Positions 24,817-38,300 of a stretch of DNA of 64,000 bases are shown here, in pieces. The stretch is from NCBI GenBank assembly GCA_964059195.1, contig CAXKWD010000002.1, positions 50,804,923-50,868,922 on the forward strand. Direction: 5' to 3'. The DNA comes from Ectobius pallidus. Lineage: Eukaryota; Arthropoda; Insecta; Blattodea; Ectobiidae. The position numbers were made by a program, and so were the translations under genes. Below the pieces are notes generated by a model, which searched no databases, was not told the origin of the DNA, and saw only the letters and a program-made list of their open reading frames with translations. Numbering within the stretch: position 1 is the stretch's first letter; the number at the start of each line of letters is the position of its first letter.

Positions 24817-25280
24817 TAGGGCTGAAAATAGATTAATCGACAAACAGGTCGGTATTTTAAACGAAGCCAAAGTGTATATTTAATATTGTTTTACACGTTT
24901 AATAACTACTACACTACAGATAATCAGAAGAAATCCTGAATTAATTAATACCATTATTAGTTAACGAGTGAAAAAATATATATACAAAACTTGTATTTCC
25001 GGTTACTTTTTCAGCCAAGACTTGAGACATACGAGTTTGTTGTCTAATATTTGTTGTCTAATATTTGTTTGTTTATTCAGGTTTCTGAATAAAGGAAATT
25101 TTTTGGACACAATAGGCTGAATGACACATGATGTGCCAAGGCCGGAGAAGCGAGAGAAAGGAGTTTGGTCATATGACCCATTTCTCGAAAAACGTTTTTC
25201 AGTATACGACTAAACCGATTAATTAGAAAATGTAACTGATCGTCGATTAAATGTTTAATAGATTAATCGGTACAGCCGTA
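24817..25280 (-). mobile_element. hAT element, family 1 copy B
   Basis: Reverse orientation relative to copy A: it starts TAGGGCTG and ends AGCCGTA (one mismatch to AGCCCTA). The 8-bp duplication CTAAAAAT is perfect (24809-24816, 25281-25288). It shares the inner block from the hAT transposase tail (caagacttgagacatacgag near 25016) and the gattaatcga ends. It lacks part of copy A's transposase frame and has an extra ~60 bp including a short tttgttgtctaatat duplication. Confidence 0.92.
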
Positions 25281-25288
25281 CTAAAAAT

Positions 25289-26219
25289 TCATCCTAGATG
25301 GCACTTCGAACTAGCGGAGGTTCATTAATACAGAACGATAGGTCAGTGTAGCGTGTTAAGACGAACGAACTATAGCAGCCGGTTAGCTCACTACTATACT
25401 GAACGTACTATAGCTACGGATGAACCCAGCACATACTATTACATCCAGCATCGGAGAGGAGCCGCTCAGTTCAAGCCGTGGATCTGGACGGCCTTGGACC
25501 GGCAGGAGGGTGTGGAGCCAGGAGATCTGAGGGTCACTTCGGGGAGTATAAACAAGTTAAATTCAACACAACCAGGGCATAAGCATGTAACCTACTGATA
25601 TAAGATCTCACTAATCCATTGCAATCAACATGTTAAAGATACGTGTCGGGTCATATGCCAAATATCGCTACGTGTAAACTTACACGACGAGCTGCTCTTA
25701 AAGAACCGAGCAAGAAATGTGTTAGCAGAAAGTACTTCAAGTAATGTAAAAGTTTCCCAAAACTATAATCGTCGAAGGATACCGTATTCCTCGTTTACGA
25801 ACACCAAAACTATGAATACACTTAAAATGAGAGCGAAAATACTAAACAAAACCAAACGGGCTACTATTTTCCCCCTCCTCACAAAATCTTTCCCAAGGGG
25901 GATTTTTTAATCTGACATAACATTTTACCACTTTTGAATAGAATGCCCAGGGAAATTAATATATCCACAAATGTATTAGAAAGCAGCTTCATTAAAAAAA
26001 AATACATCTCCAGTACATTCAGATTTATTTAAAAAGTAACATTTTTATATCTTTATTTACAAGAAATATTAAACGTTAATATATTTAAGTTCATACCGGT
26101 ACTGTAAATTTTTTTCAAAATGAAAAATGAAAAAATGTGGAAATTAGAAATTTGACCTTCCTATTCCCTTATGCCGCATTTTTCGCACGTATCATGCATG
26201 CCTAAGAAATAACTGTTAC
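25289..26219. other. Unassigned DNA
   Basis: A GC-richer patch at 25353-25600 has an 81-codon open frame that I do not recognise. It may be an old SINE or retroelement piece. The rest is AT-rich. Confidence 0.4.
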
Positions 26220-29200
26220 AGGGTCATTCCATATTAAATCAACAAATTTTAAGAAAATTTCTTGCCGCACCATTTTTGATTTTGATGAAATTTGGTAGGT
26301 GATGTGTACCAGTCTTCTGAACCCCAAAGCAAATCTTGTTATACCTCTAAAAAATTTTACTCCTGAGATATAGACATTTGTTTGGAACACGAACAAGCAA
26401 AAAATGTAATTTCAGACCTATTTTCTGAAAGCCGTAGAATTTCTATTTGAATCAGTAGGATGATCAAATAGGGCTCATTGGAAAGCTTAAAGAATGGACT
26501 TTCATTTGTGCATACTAAATTAGATTTAAGTTAAGTCTAAACAGACGTTTCTAGGGCTCAAATCTTCGTTCGTGAACTGTCGTTTTGCGTAACTTTAGGC
26601 ATTTAAAAAACAATAAAGGACTTAGAGTAACAGGCCAATTTTTTTCCCTGTTACACTTATGTATGAGGAGTATGTGTAGGAAAAAAACTGAGCTGTTACT
26701 GGTGGTCCTTCACCCTGAAAAATTTGCTTAAACTTCGAAAAAAATGTAAATCGGGCTTTTTCTCGGTCCCAAAAAGTAATGTGGGACAGGTGATAAAAAT
26801 CTGAAAATGCCAAGATGAGAAGCCCTTATAGTGTACTTTAAAATAAAAACAAAATCATTTTGTGACCCGAAGGGATAGAGGAGCTACAAGCCTTTGAAAT
26901 ATCAAGAAAACAACACTTGACCGCTACTGAAAATAGGCTAAGCAGATAGGATAATTACCACAAAATTTAATTTAAATTTACATATAATATAAATAATTTA
27001 TTTACAAATGAGAATTTTCCTCAGTCATACAAATTTCTGATTTTTTGTAATTTTTGTAACAATTTTTCACATTTGACTTCTTTTTAAGCTACATTGATGG
27101 CAATTTCAAGTAGGCCTACTGTATTTTCAACTATTGTATTTAGAAACCATTCTTATCCTGGTTTTTTGGATGTAGGTAATGCATTACACTAAAAGCTGCC
27201 TAAAGCTCTTTAAGGTCACATCAAATTAACCTTTTCTGTATGTTAACCTTTTTCTCCATTAGGTCCTCTAACAGATACACAGTCCCTTTTCCTTGGCATC
27301 ATTCTGCTGTACTCATCTTTTTCGTAGAAGTCTTGTACAGTTTTGACTGAAACTTCATCAAGTTTATTCCTAGTCCTGTTCTCCTTATTCTGTTGCAAAA
27401 TCCCGTTCTTTTTCATAAATTTCTTGACTGGCGGGCTAAGTATTGGCTGACATTAAACTCACTCTGAACTACACTAATACTCCCAACTACTACAGGAGCT
27501 AAACTTACAATGTTCTTTAGTAGTTGAAGCAACTTTCATTTTTTTTCTTTAAGCTTGTGAATTAGTTGCTTGTACTCATTTGCTAAACTGGCAGGCTGCA
27601 TGTTCATTGAAAATTCCTCATTATCAGTTGAAATGTTCAAATCAAAAGACTTGCTTAACTTTCCTGTTATAGATTTGACTATCTTACTAACTTTATTTGT
27701 TAACACTGAGGGTCTAGCTTCAACTGACAGCTTCTGCACCTTAACAGGAGAAATACCAAGGACTGAACAAGCATCATTAACTGTTTCAACAAGAATGGCT
27801 TCAGGTTCATAAATGTCTGGGCATTCATCTTCACTGTCAGTACCGGTCTCTGTGCCTTGTTTTGGATTTTTAATTTTTTAAACATTTTGTGCACAATACC
27901 TTCCCTGTGATTAATTTCAGCTCAGGACTGCACATGGAAAGTGTCATTGATATTTATCTGAGAGATATTTTTAATAGGTTTTGAGTGAACACTGTAGGGG
28001 CAGAGCAAGACCATACACAAGATTTGGAAGTATCTGTCCAAAATTTCAGCCTTGTGAAACATTTTATATCATCGCAACCATTTCTAATTGAATATAATGT
28101 TTTTTTGTTCTTCAGTGAACTCGGAAATAGTATTGAGTACTGAAGACCTAGAGTAAGATAATTTATTAGATACCTCTCCTCTGAAGATGCCAACAGTACA
28201 AGAACACTCAATCATAGTAATATACTGGTAACAATTTCAATAGCATGTATTCAGCACAAAATAACAATAGTAATAATTTAAAAAATAAATAAACTAATCA
28301 AAAGATAATGAAGCACAAACACAACCTACTTGCTGTGAGTCAGCTCAGTAAGTGGATAGTGGACAGCAATGAACAGAGGGGCTGGATCATATGAAGCTAT
28401 GCGTATTCAAACATGACTTGGTCAGCAACCAGACTCCAATGAACAGTGCGTGTCCAGAACTTATCCTATCATAACAGTTAACATATAATTCAATATACTG
28501 TATAGAAGAGTAGAGTTTAATGCAGTACCTACACCTAATAAACCAGGATAAGAATGGTTTCTAAATACAGTAATTGAAATTGCCATCAATGTAGCTTAAA
28601 AAGAAGTCAAATGTGAAAAATTGTTAGAAAAATTACAAAAAATCCTAAATTTGTATAACTGAGGAAAATTCTCATTTGTAAATAAATGTTTTATATTTTA
28701 TGTAAATTTAAATTAAATTTTGTGTAATTATCCTATCTGCTTAGCCTATTTTCAGTAGCGGTCAAGTGTTGTTTTCTTGATATTTCAAAGGCTTGTAGCT
28801 CCTCTATCTCTTCGGGTCACAAAATGTTTTTGTTTTTATTTTAAAGTACACTATAAGGGCTTCTCATCTTGGCATTTTCAGATTTTTATCACCTGTCCCA
28901 CATTACTTTTTGGGACCGAGAAAAAGCCCGATTTACATTTTTTTCGAAGTTTAAGCAAATTTTTCAGGGTGTAGGACCACCAGTAACAGCTCAGTTTTTT
29001 TCCTACACATACTCCTCATACATAAGTGTAACAGGAAAAAAAATTGGCCTGTTACTCCAAGTCCTTCGTTGTTTTTTTAATGTCTAAAGTTACGCAAAAC
29101 GACAGTTCACGAACGAAGATTAGAGCCCTAGAAACGTCTGTTTAGACTTAACTTAAATCTAATTTAGTATGCACAAATGAAAGTCCATTCTTTAAGCTTT

Positions 29201-29453
29201 CCAATGAGCCCTATTTGATCATCCTACTGATTCAAATAGAAATTCTACGGCTTTCAGAAAATGGGTCTGAAATTACATTTTTTGCTTGTTCATGTCCCAA
29301 ACAAATGCCTATATCTCAGGAGTAAAATTTTTTAGAGGTATAACAAGATTTGTTTTGGGGCTCAGAAGACTGGTACACATCACCTACCAAATTTCATCAA
29401 AATCAAAAATGGTGAGGCAACGCCCATTTGTTGATTTAATATGGAATGACCCT
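26220..29453 (-). mobile_element. 3.2-kb DNA transposon with ~0.9-kb inverted arms
   Basis: The left arm (26220-27164) and right arm (28541-29453) are near-identical reverse complements, starting AGGGTCATTCCATATTAAAT at each end. The left arm has a ~20-30 bp insertion near 27110-27140. The 1,376-bp centre holds a broken transposase-like gene on the minus strand. The arms carry the same open frame (MAFSDFYHLSHITFWDREKA) at 26622-26813 (-) and 28869-29087 (+), simply because they are duplicates. Flanks (ACTGTTAC / ACACTAAC) match at 5 of 8 bases, so no clear target duplication. Arms this long recall foldback-like elements. The superfamily is not assigned. Confidence 0.85.
27250..27880 (-). pseudogene. 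Broken transposon-encoded protein inside the long-armed element
   Basis: Minus-strand reading gives TGTDSEDECPDIYEPEAILV, then NDACSVLGISPVKVQKLS and LKEKK in one frame (27536 to about 27880). After a frame break, SVKTVQDFYEKDEYSRMMP and KRDCVSV follow near 27260-27350. I recall this order (VNDAC...SPVK, then VKTVQDFYE.DE.SRMMPG.KD.VS) from uncharacterised transposon-associated proteins of invertebrates, but I cannot name the superfamily. Stops and frameshifts between the blocks mean the protein is not made. The C-terminal part expected beyond the DCVSV block is largely missing, cut off by the left arm. Confidence 0.7.
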
Positions 29454-29717
29454 ACACTAACTTAATTCTAGATTTCAGAAAAATATTTTGTCGTTGTAGG
29501 AGGAAATCTACAGAAATCTCTTAAAACAAGACAAAAAATAAACAAATTCCTTATTAAGAGGTAAGTTATGTTCGTCTAGTTTTCTCGCAGCTGCATTGAA
29601 CCTGTTTATAGAGAAATAAAGAGGTGTTCCATTTCAGTGAACTACAACAACAGCAGGAAATTCATTCTGTACATGCAGCAGGGGACAGGTATAAAGAGAC
29701 GGAAACGGAAGTCTAGT

Positions 29718-29800
29718 GGAGCTTCTTACTGACGCCACTCCGGTCGATTCGGTCCGATATAGCCGGGATGTGAACCGGGCCGCCACGGTCAATGGGCATC
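29718..29800 (-). repeat. Possible tRNA-SINE fragment
   Basis: Minus-strand gcggcccggttcacatcccggc resembles a B-box context (GGTTCACATCC). No full head or tail is visible. Confidence 0.35.
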
Positions 29801-29949
29801 CGCTATTTTCCACAATGACAACACATGAAATGACATGCGATATGGCATAATATAAACAAATGTTATATTATTCCTTCAACCATATCTGCTCACAGACTGA
29901 AAAGTATGAGTTATCTTGATTATTTAGACTCCACGGTTCATATGATTTA

Positions 29950-30200
29950 AATACACTAACCTTTCAACTGCTATTGACGTATAAATTCGTCACTTCAAAA
30001 ATTATAAAATATAAAGATATACAATTAATAGAGTAATACTGTATGTAGGGATTTTTATCATTTCATTACGAATGGCATTCAAGAATGTTTCATTGCAATT
30101 TTCCTCCTTGATTTCAAATTTAGAGCCCACTGATGATTTTACTTAATGATTACTTATATTGATATATCAATTCAGCCTTGTAAAAAGTTAGCATTTCCTA
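29950..30200 (+). repeat. Diverged dispersed repeat (paired with 63390-63950)
   Basis: ctaacctttcaactgctattgacgtataaat, ggatttttatcatttcatta and ttagagcccactgatgatttta recur in the same order at 63395-63430, 63779-63800 and 63857-63880. Confidence 0.6.
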
Positions 30201-30314
30201 CTAACTAAATGTAGGGCCTAGAGACTTCTTTTCCTAGTTATCAATTTTCAGTTTTATACATTTAAGTCTATGCGAAATGTTCTGTAAATTATGGATAACG
30301 AAAGACAAAAAAAA

Positions 30315-30341
30315 ATAATAATAATAATAATAATAATAATA
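30315..30341 (+). repeat. (ATA)n microsatellite
   Basis: Simple trinucleotide repeat. Confidence 0.95.
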
Positions 30342-30660
30342 GCCTTTAACCGGTAAACAAATAAAAATAGTATGAAAAATAATTCAACTTAAAATCGAAC
30401 CACCTAAAATCACAACTAATAAAGTAATCATTCTCATTATATAAAAATGTTCCTCGCCCATAAATGAAAAAGAAAGCGGTAAAATAAAAGTTATCTTGAG
30501 GGAGGCGAAAATTGGTTTGGAGGTATTTACCACCTACCCTAAACACCCCGTTGTCGAAAATATTTTCGGATACGATAAGGAGGAGCCCTGGCTCACTCTA
30601 CTTCACGTCCAATTTCCCTAGGAACTCGATCCATAAACTGATCCCTCCCCTATGGGCAAT

Positions 30661-30755
30661 GGTTTGTAATACAGTATTCAAGCAGGTACTGCTCCAGGAT
30701 GGCTCCATAGTCTTGGCTTGTAACACAGTATTCAAGCATGTACTGCTCCAGAATC
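30661..30755 (+). repeat. 54-bp tandem duplication
   Basis: ggtttgtaatacagtattca at 30661 recurs as ggcttgtaacacagtattca at 30715, with downstream tactgctccag also repeated. Open frames on both strands across 30512-31039 are partly a product of this duplication and match nothing I know. Confidence 0.8.
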
Positions 30756-31297
30756 TATCTCCATGAAGGACAGAATGCAGAAGCAATATGTTTTCACCAA
30801 ATGATCCATGTAAATTCCTTGCAAGCAGCAATGATAACAAGTCATCAACATGTATGTTGCTATTCCAGTGGTCACATTGCCAAGCAAAATGCATCTCTAA
30901 CCTTCATTATCTCTGCAAGTTATTTTTGCCAATCAATTTTGGCAGCAACCCGAGAACTGTAAATGATATAACACTTGAAAATGAAAGTTTGTCAATCTCT
31001 AGCTCTCTTAAGCCTTTCAGCTGTCTATCCGAAGGATAATACAGGTACACCAGAGGAAAAAGGGACTGCCAAAGAATAAATTCTGATGTGAAACACTTAA
31101 CATTCCTCTGCTCTAATAAAAGTTTTGCCTCTTAGTATAATATATTATTCTTTTCATGTAAATTGGTTGCAGAATGAAGAGAATGGTCGAATGTCCCCGA
31201 AGGATACAAACCAAAATGAAATCTGATGAATGCACTCGCATAATTTTTTTCTTTACCTTAAGCATGAGCCTTTCTCACTTCACATTTGATATAACAT

Positions 31298-31389
31298 AAG
31301 AGGCCGTATTGCAAAGAGGCCGTATTGCAAAGAGCCCGTATTGCAAAGAGCCCGTATTGCAAAGAGCCCGTATTGCAAAGAGCCCGTAA
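31298..31389 (+). repeat. 16-bp minisatellite, ~5.7 copies
   Basis: Unit aagag(g/c)ccgtattgca. The first two copies have ggcc, the later ones gccc. Confidence 0.95.
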
Positions 31390-31504
31390 TCAGTTATTTC
31401 AACCCGATGCAAAGCTTTATGTTTACCAGGCAAAATTGAGTTTCTACAAACAGTTGGTGGCTTATAACTACTCTTCAGAGAATTAGCTCTTACTTAGAGC
31501 ACCT

Positions 31505-31700
31505 AGGTAAAGTGATCCCTATACAGGCCATGGAGGCCCAGAGAGTTTTAGGAGGTTGAGGCTCCCAGATTTTGGACATTCGGCACATGAAGATGGTAAG
31601 GTTGTCAGCCTTACGCACCGGCCGCCTTTACCCCCAGGATTGCCCCTGGTACTCATTTCTGTTAGGGGCTGAGTCAACCCCAGGGCCATAGTTTTCAAGG
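31505..31700 (-). repeat. SINE body fragment sharing its core with 40560-40729
   Basis: The core ctggtactcatttctgttag and gctgagtc(a/g)accccagggcc (31645-31692) is nearly identical to 40570-40615. The left extension (31505-31645) would be the 3' body on the minus strand. The tRNA head is absent here, so this copy is head-truncated. Confidence 0.65.
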
Positions 31701-34700
31701 TAGCATGTAAATGGTAATCCCCTTTTAGAGGCCACATAAAATTTGTGTTATTAAATGCAGTAAGCACATAAACAGTATTTACGTGATGTAATATGGGATG
31801 GGTTGTAGTGACTCAATCCGTTGTTTGTGTTATGTTTCGGTAACGACAGCGAGCGCCTGCGAGATAACAATTTGACTAATATCATGAGGTCAAACAGTAG
31901 TTTGATGTACACCGCTCAAATCCTTACATGGCCTGTCTAGAGACGCGCAATGCAATACAAGGGTCACAATTACAAAAGAAAAACACGGAAACTGACATGA
32001 AGTAGGCCTTTGTACACGGCCTAATATGTAAAACGGAAGATACACTGAAGACAGTTCTAGGAAAAGTGATATGTTTGGTGAAATAATAAACACTTGGATT
32101 GAAAGGCATTATATCTTGTTGCATTGTAAAAGGATGCATCTTCAGACTTAAATCTTACTTAATAAACTTGCTGCTTTCAAAATTCGGATGACGGAAAGTG
32201 AGCCTATGAAAATGATGTTTTACTCTTAAATACAGGGCTCCAACAAAAATTTCAATTTAAATTCATGTTTAGTAATTTTATACAAGTCATACAATAATTT
32301 AAAATTTTTCTACTTGCAAACAACAAATCCCAATAGGAATGATTTCGAGTTCTGGCCGATGGTGTAAATCCATTATTCTTCTATTAATACCTGTGGCATA
32401 TCACAAATATGACTATAATAAAACAAAAATGTATTTAAATTCATTAATTTTTAGTATTGTAAGCATACAGTATGATGCAATTCAGTCTCAATTTTGTTTA
32501 ATTTTATTTATTACAAGCCAAGCTACCGTTATATTTTGAATTTCCCAACTAACGTTTCAGTCACGATCATTATCATGAGCGTTCGGGAAAATATAAAATC
32601 TTCGTTTTGCGTTTTTTTATTATTCCTGCTAAACCCCAATCATCAAACGATATTATTCAATGCTATGAATTGCAATGTAGGATTATGGATCTCAATGAAA
32701 GAAAGGTTTGGGAATTTTATTGGTCCTTAAACATGTTTATTTCCATGACAAATAAACACCTCTCTAAAGGATAGGTCATTCAGGCCTTATTCTTTTCATT
32801 ATTATAACATATTGGCATATTTTGACGTCAAGGAAAAGTTCATTCCAACCCTGCACGCGGGGTGGGGTGGTAGAATCTTGAAAATATCTTTCACGTAGGC
32901 CACTGCGGAATTTTAACGCTAATCTCTGAGAATAATGGACAAATTTGATTCACATATCTAACATCGTTTCAAACAATCGGACATTCGGCCTGTCTGAATG
33001 GTATTTTCGAGTTTTTCTACATTCCCTGATGCGAATCTCTGATCGGAATGTACTTTAGTTCAGAACAGACGTGTGCAATGAATAAAAATATATCCCTATC
33101 CCCGTTCAGAAGCCTGTAAATATTATTAAAATAAATAAATGTTTAATCCTATATGTCCAAAAGACCAATAAATTTAATTAAACATATTTTTTTCATATTA
33201 TGCATTTAAATTCATTGGGTACCTTCGGAGGTGCGATGCGATGTGGTAACGACATTCTCTTCATTTTTACAATAAATTTACATGAAGAGAATGCCATACA
33301 TATTATACTATGCGGCGAAAATTTTATTTGGCCAGAGAGAGTTGTGTGCTACACATCAGATTTAACCGGAAACTCGTCACGAAAAATCTATACGAGAAAT
33401 CGTGTGCATAGGAGCAATAATTTAAATAGCTTCAAGGAACTCACAATACTGTCATAGAAAAATTATTACTGGCACGACGACACGATCTTGAAATATGATA
33501 TTCCGTGGCTATTCCTGGCTATTACTCGCAGGTAGTGCAATGTGTAACATGACAATGACATATGGCTTTTTAAAATGCACCTGAAAGTCTCGTGATACAG
33601 TCCCGCAACTTCTGGTTTTCAGAGCAGTGTTGGCGCATGTCCGGAGCTGCTATTTCGTGGAAGAACTTGAAGACTTTTTGCTCTATGACGACAGTTCTCT
33701 TAATTCGTAACAGACTGACTGGAGGACCTGAAGAGGTTAAATCCCTCTCATATTAATCATGCTTTCCTTGCAAGGGAATGAAACATATATTTTCATAACA
33801 TCCTGGTTACATCTTGAAGTTACAAATTCCCCCCCCCCTTTTATGAGAAGCCTATTGTGGGTACCAATTTTTAAATACTTTTTTTTCCAAGAAATTCTTC
33901 TACATGCTTAACCCTCTTCGACCTATCAATTAGTGAATAGAAAGGTAATTTGGCGTATTTAAGCTTGTCTGCAGTCCAGTACAATGTTGCCAAAAACGTA
34001 CCACAGCACGGTTACTTCACTTGAGAAGTGGTGAATGACAGCGGCAACACTGGGGAAATCTACGTGACTACAAGAGCATAGGTGTTAGTACAGATTTTCG
34101 GATTAGGGAACAATGCTATTATATTCTTTTGTAGATAGACGATGGTTTGGGACGAGGTCTTCTTAAAATGGCACGAACAATAGTCTGCAATAGAAGTAGG
34201 CCTAATCAGCAATTCTTTTGGCACTGTATTATCAGAATCTCGACAAACACGGGTTGTGAATACGAATTCATAACGGTTTTGAAAACTACCATTTTCCATA
34301 AAAATTATTCACACATTATTTTAGATGGTAAGACGGTAAGATATAGTTATTTTGTGTCCAATTCCTGCTACTTCTCTTTGGAAAAAAAATTTAAGTCACT
34401 TTTTTATAAAACTTACTCATTAGAGACTCCAGAAACAATGTGTTGCCAGTAACACTTATTTTACATTTCCCCAATCTCGTAAGAGAAGTAAAGAATTTTA
34501 TTTATTTTAGTAAATTAGTCCATTTTCAGAAGCTAGGCGCATTTTAGTGAAGACAGCATTCTTACTTTTTACTGTGGCCATTTTTATTTGCAGATGCGTT
34601 GATATACCGTACAATTCTGAATAATACAGTTCACATAGAATATCTGACATCAAAATGAATTAATTTGTCTCCTGGCAGGTGGTTTAATTAGCTAGTCTAC

Positions 34701-35256
34701 GCATATACACGAGAAGAAACCATTGTGACTCAAACACACATTGTAATTAGCTGCTCCTATCTCTCAAATAATCGGAATAATTATCACGAGATAATATCAT
34801 AACGTTATTGCGCAATACACTTCTCTGTTACCCTTTCCACACCTAACTAATTAATATGTCCACGAAGACATTCTGTGCTTACTGTAGCTAATATTAATAT
34901 TTCGGGGAAATTTTATGACTAAATAAAATTCCAAACCTCAAAGGGGGCTTTTATTTTGCCTCAGCAATCAAATACAATTTCCCAGGTTTAACTCGTTTAG
35001 TTAACAACACATGCTTTGCCTGTAGTTGACAGGGTAGCTACTTCTCACATATCCTCCCTAGGCTGGAAAGATACCTAGGCACTGGAAAATATTGTGAAGC
35101 CAAGGATCAAAGTAAGAAGTTTGCAATGCCAGTTTTCCCCTTCATATTAAGAGTGCACAAAGAGAACCTACTTCGAAGTAATTTGAACTAACATACAATG
35201 CAAACGAATGCATTAGATATTACAGTTTTACTTTATTTAAAAAGGAATATTAACAC

Positions 35257-35257
<1 letters not shown>
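31701..35257. other. Unassigned DNA
   Basis: AT-rich with chance frames. A poly-C run lies near 33830. Weak hAT-like words (cagtgttgg near 33632, caacactg near 34045) have no matching flanks. Confidence 0.5.
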
Positions 35258-35300
<43 letters not shown>

Positions 35301-35303
35301 CAA

Positions 35304-35336
<33 letters not shown>

Positions 35337-35367
35337 CAAATTAATAATAATAATACTAATAACAATA
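35258..35367 (+). repeat. Compound (ATA)n / ACCAAATT higher-order repeat
   Basis: Three (ATA)n blocks separated by two accaaatt spacers, so the array expanded as a larger unit. Confidence 0.9.
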
Positions 35368-38300
35368 AATAATTCAGTCGCAGGGCATTAAATCGAATTT
35401 CCGTAGTCGCAATCAAAGCAATCGATTACAAATTATAGTGGACGTAAAAACTGTTTAACTGAACAAATTTTATGGAACAAATTCCACGTTCTTTCAAATT
35501 AAGAACAGACTTTGAGAAATTCGATTCACTGGTTGATGTGAGAACATGTGCGGTGTCTTTATTCTAGCTCGAAGGAAGAGTAGTTGCATGTGACAATTAG
35601 GTAAAATTAAATTGACTGTCGTGAAAGCTGATATCGAGAACAATACAATGAAAGTAATACATACACCATCATATGCTATATGGCATTTCACTTAATGGAG
35701 TATCATTCAAATTGACAATATCCTGATTACAATAACTACTTATGCCGGTACTTAAAATATGGATTCCATAAATTCAAACATGATTAACTAAAAACTAAGC
35801 CTTCAAAATTTGAAGTTAGAAACAAAATAGCCTTTTTTAAACACATGGGCCTACCACACTTTATACTGATCCAAAATAATGTGAAAAAAGAAGGCATTGA
35901 AATTAAATCTAAAAGCTTAACTTTACAACTGTTAATAAGTACTGTTAGTCTTATATAAAATGCCATAAGGATAATAAAACACTTCAGGAATACTAAAAGA
36001 GAAGACATTGTAATTTGTGAAATGAAAAGGGTTTAGGCTATATAATTATGAATTATTATACATTTAGCTACATAAAGGGTGTTCATAGAAACCAAATAAG
36101 ACTAAGTTTTAACTCTTTAACTCTTTCAAAATATTTACTTATCTAAAATAGTTTTATACAAATTGTAAAAAAAAATGTTTCAAGCTAAGTTTATACCCTA
36201 CAATTACTAGAATTTAATTCGGCAAAATAAACGTATTTTTAAGACTTGGATAATGAACTTAAATAACGAGACAGTTCATTTTAATGACAATGCTCAAGAC
36301 CGACTAGGCTCCCGTTAGCTACACTGTATAATTCTTTAAATTAACGAGAGGACCTCGGGCCCCTTCCCCGGCTACGTCCCTGATTTACCTAAGGGATACA
36401 GAATTACAATGTGATATAGTACTAAATTGTAATGACACTATCGTCTGCAAACATATCGATTTTATAAGGTTAAACATGATAAAATAACTACCGGTAACTG
36501 AAAACGAACGCATTTTTCACTTAACGAAGAATAATTATTATAAATACCACATTAACGGCGATGATAAGGAGTAATGAGTTAATGACAAACATCACTAACG
36601 TCCGCAGGATAATCGATTGTATGAACTCGGAACTCCATCCAATAGAGCGCTCCGATGTAACAGGTTGTGTGGGATGCATACGCTCCAGGGTTTAACTACG
36701 CTTGGAGTCGCCTTACAGGAAGCTGCTGTATTTATTTGATCCAGCAAGATACACAAACATGATGAAACTACACGCATCACATAGCATTACAGTTCGTATT
36801 TACGTATTTCAGACCGAGAAGTTACCAACCGTATACTGATAGTATCAGGAAGCTGAATTCAACGCATTGTTTGCTACGAATGCTTACCCACATAAATTAT
36901 CACAAGACTGTCGTAACAAAGGATAGTTTCCAAATAAAAACTCATTAAAATCATAAAGATTCTTATTTCAAAGAAAAAATGGGAGAGCTTTGGTATTAAT
37001 TCACTTGTGAGGGGAGATAAAGGCGTATTTTAAGAGTTTTTATTACGGTTTTAAAATGTTATAAAATTATACGATTGTATCGTATCTGATAAAATTTATT
37101 CTACACGCTGACTGTACCCACTTTAAAATGCAACGCTCGTACAGTTTTAGAAAGACACTACCTTAGAATGCAACAATGATATCTTAGAAAAGTGTTGACA
37201 GTTTAAATTTAGTAAGAGTGTGATAAGCGTTCGATACGATTTTCCGCTCTTTAAAATTAAGAATTACTGCTGAACAAGGTTATCTGTTTCGTCTGAAGGG
37301 AACAACACTATTCTGAAATTACTAACTTCCATGTATTTGCAGCTAAATTCATCGTTTTAGGTAGATTTCCAAGAAAAATCTACCTATTGCAATGGATACC
37401 ATGTCATGATTTTCGAAAAATTCTTTCATATCTTTACGTTTCATGCTTCCCTAAGTACGAAACCACCGCCCGTTCAAAAAGAAAAAAGATTTATATATAT
37501 ATATCTTTACACGATAGCGGCCGTAATTTTGAAGATATTTGAACCAAATTTTATTATGTTATTTCTAGGCCCAATAGTTCGGACAAGTTCGTTAATGAGC
37601 AAAATTGGCCCAAGGGGGTGGTCGGGGGAGGGGGTTGAAATTTTAAAACATTTATATCTCGGCCCCTATGAAGTATAGAGGGAAACTTTATTTGAATAAA
37701 TTAAAGTACTCCCTATGGCGTTCACAGTGACACCAACAATTCGGGTGTTTTAGGGGTACGAGTGGGGGTGGGGGGATGGAAATTCGAAATTTTTGAAACC
37801 ACGTCTTGTGGGGTATCATTGAAAAGCTCTTGATGAGTACTCTACAAATCAATCATTAGTTTCTCGATAGCTCTCATTTAAGGCGAGATTTAAATGTTTG
37901 AAAAAGTGCTCTTTCCTCTTTTTTGCAATTATTATTGCGGGTTTGTCATGCCAAGGCTAAAGAAGAAGAGTGCTATGCAGCGACAGTAAATTAAACCAAA
38001 AGCACTTTGAAATCTACCTCAACCTGTAGGCTTGCCTAAAGGGATTTTTTTCTTTACAGTAACACTAAATAAACACAACATTTAGTCCTTCTACATTCAT
38101 TGGTTTTAATTTTATATTTCCATTAACTAACTTCTCGCATCATATAAAAAGCCCCCTCGTGCACAATTTTCATTAGTTTTAACCAATATTCAATAATAAT
38201 TATGTTTCATTATGCATATGGCACTGCATTATTTCACCTCTGCCAAGATGCCAATGGTATTCTACATCTTTTCAAATTAAATTTAAATTAAACAGATAAG

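Noticed and set aside
17376..26213. Shared word atgcatgcctaaga at ~17384 and ~26195 as a transposon terminus
   Set aside because: No matching opposite end or target duplication at either place.
31298..31389. Short regular repeats considered as a CRISPR array
   Set aside because: The 16-bp units abut each other with no unique spacers, and the DNA is eukaryotic.
33632..34050. Possible hAT element with CAGTGTTGGC / GGCAACACTG ends
   Set aside because: Flanking 8-mers (TTTCAGAG, GGGAAATC) do not match, and inner similarity is weak.
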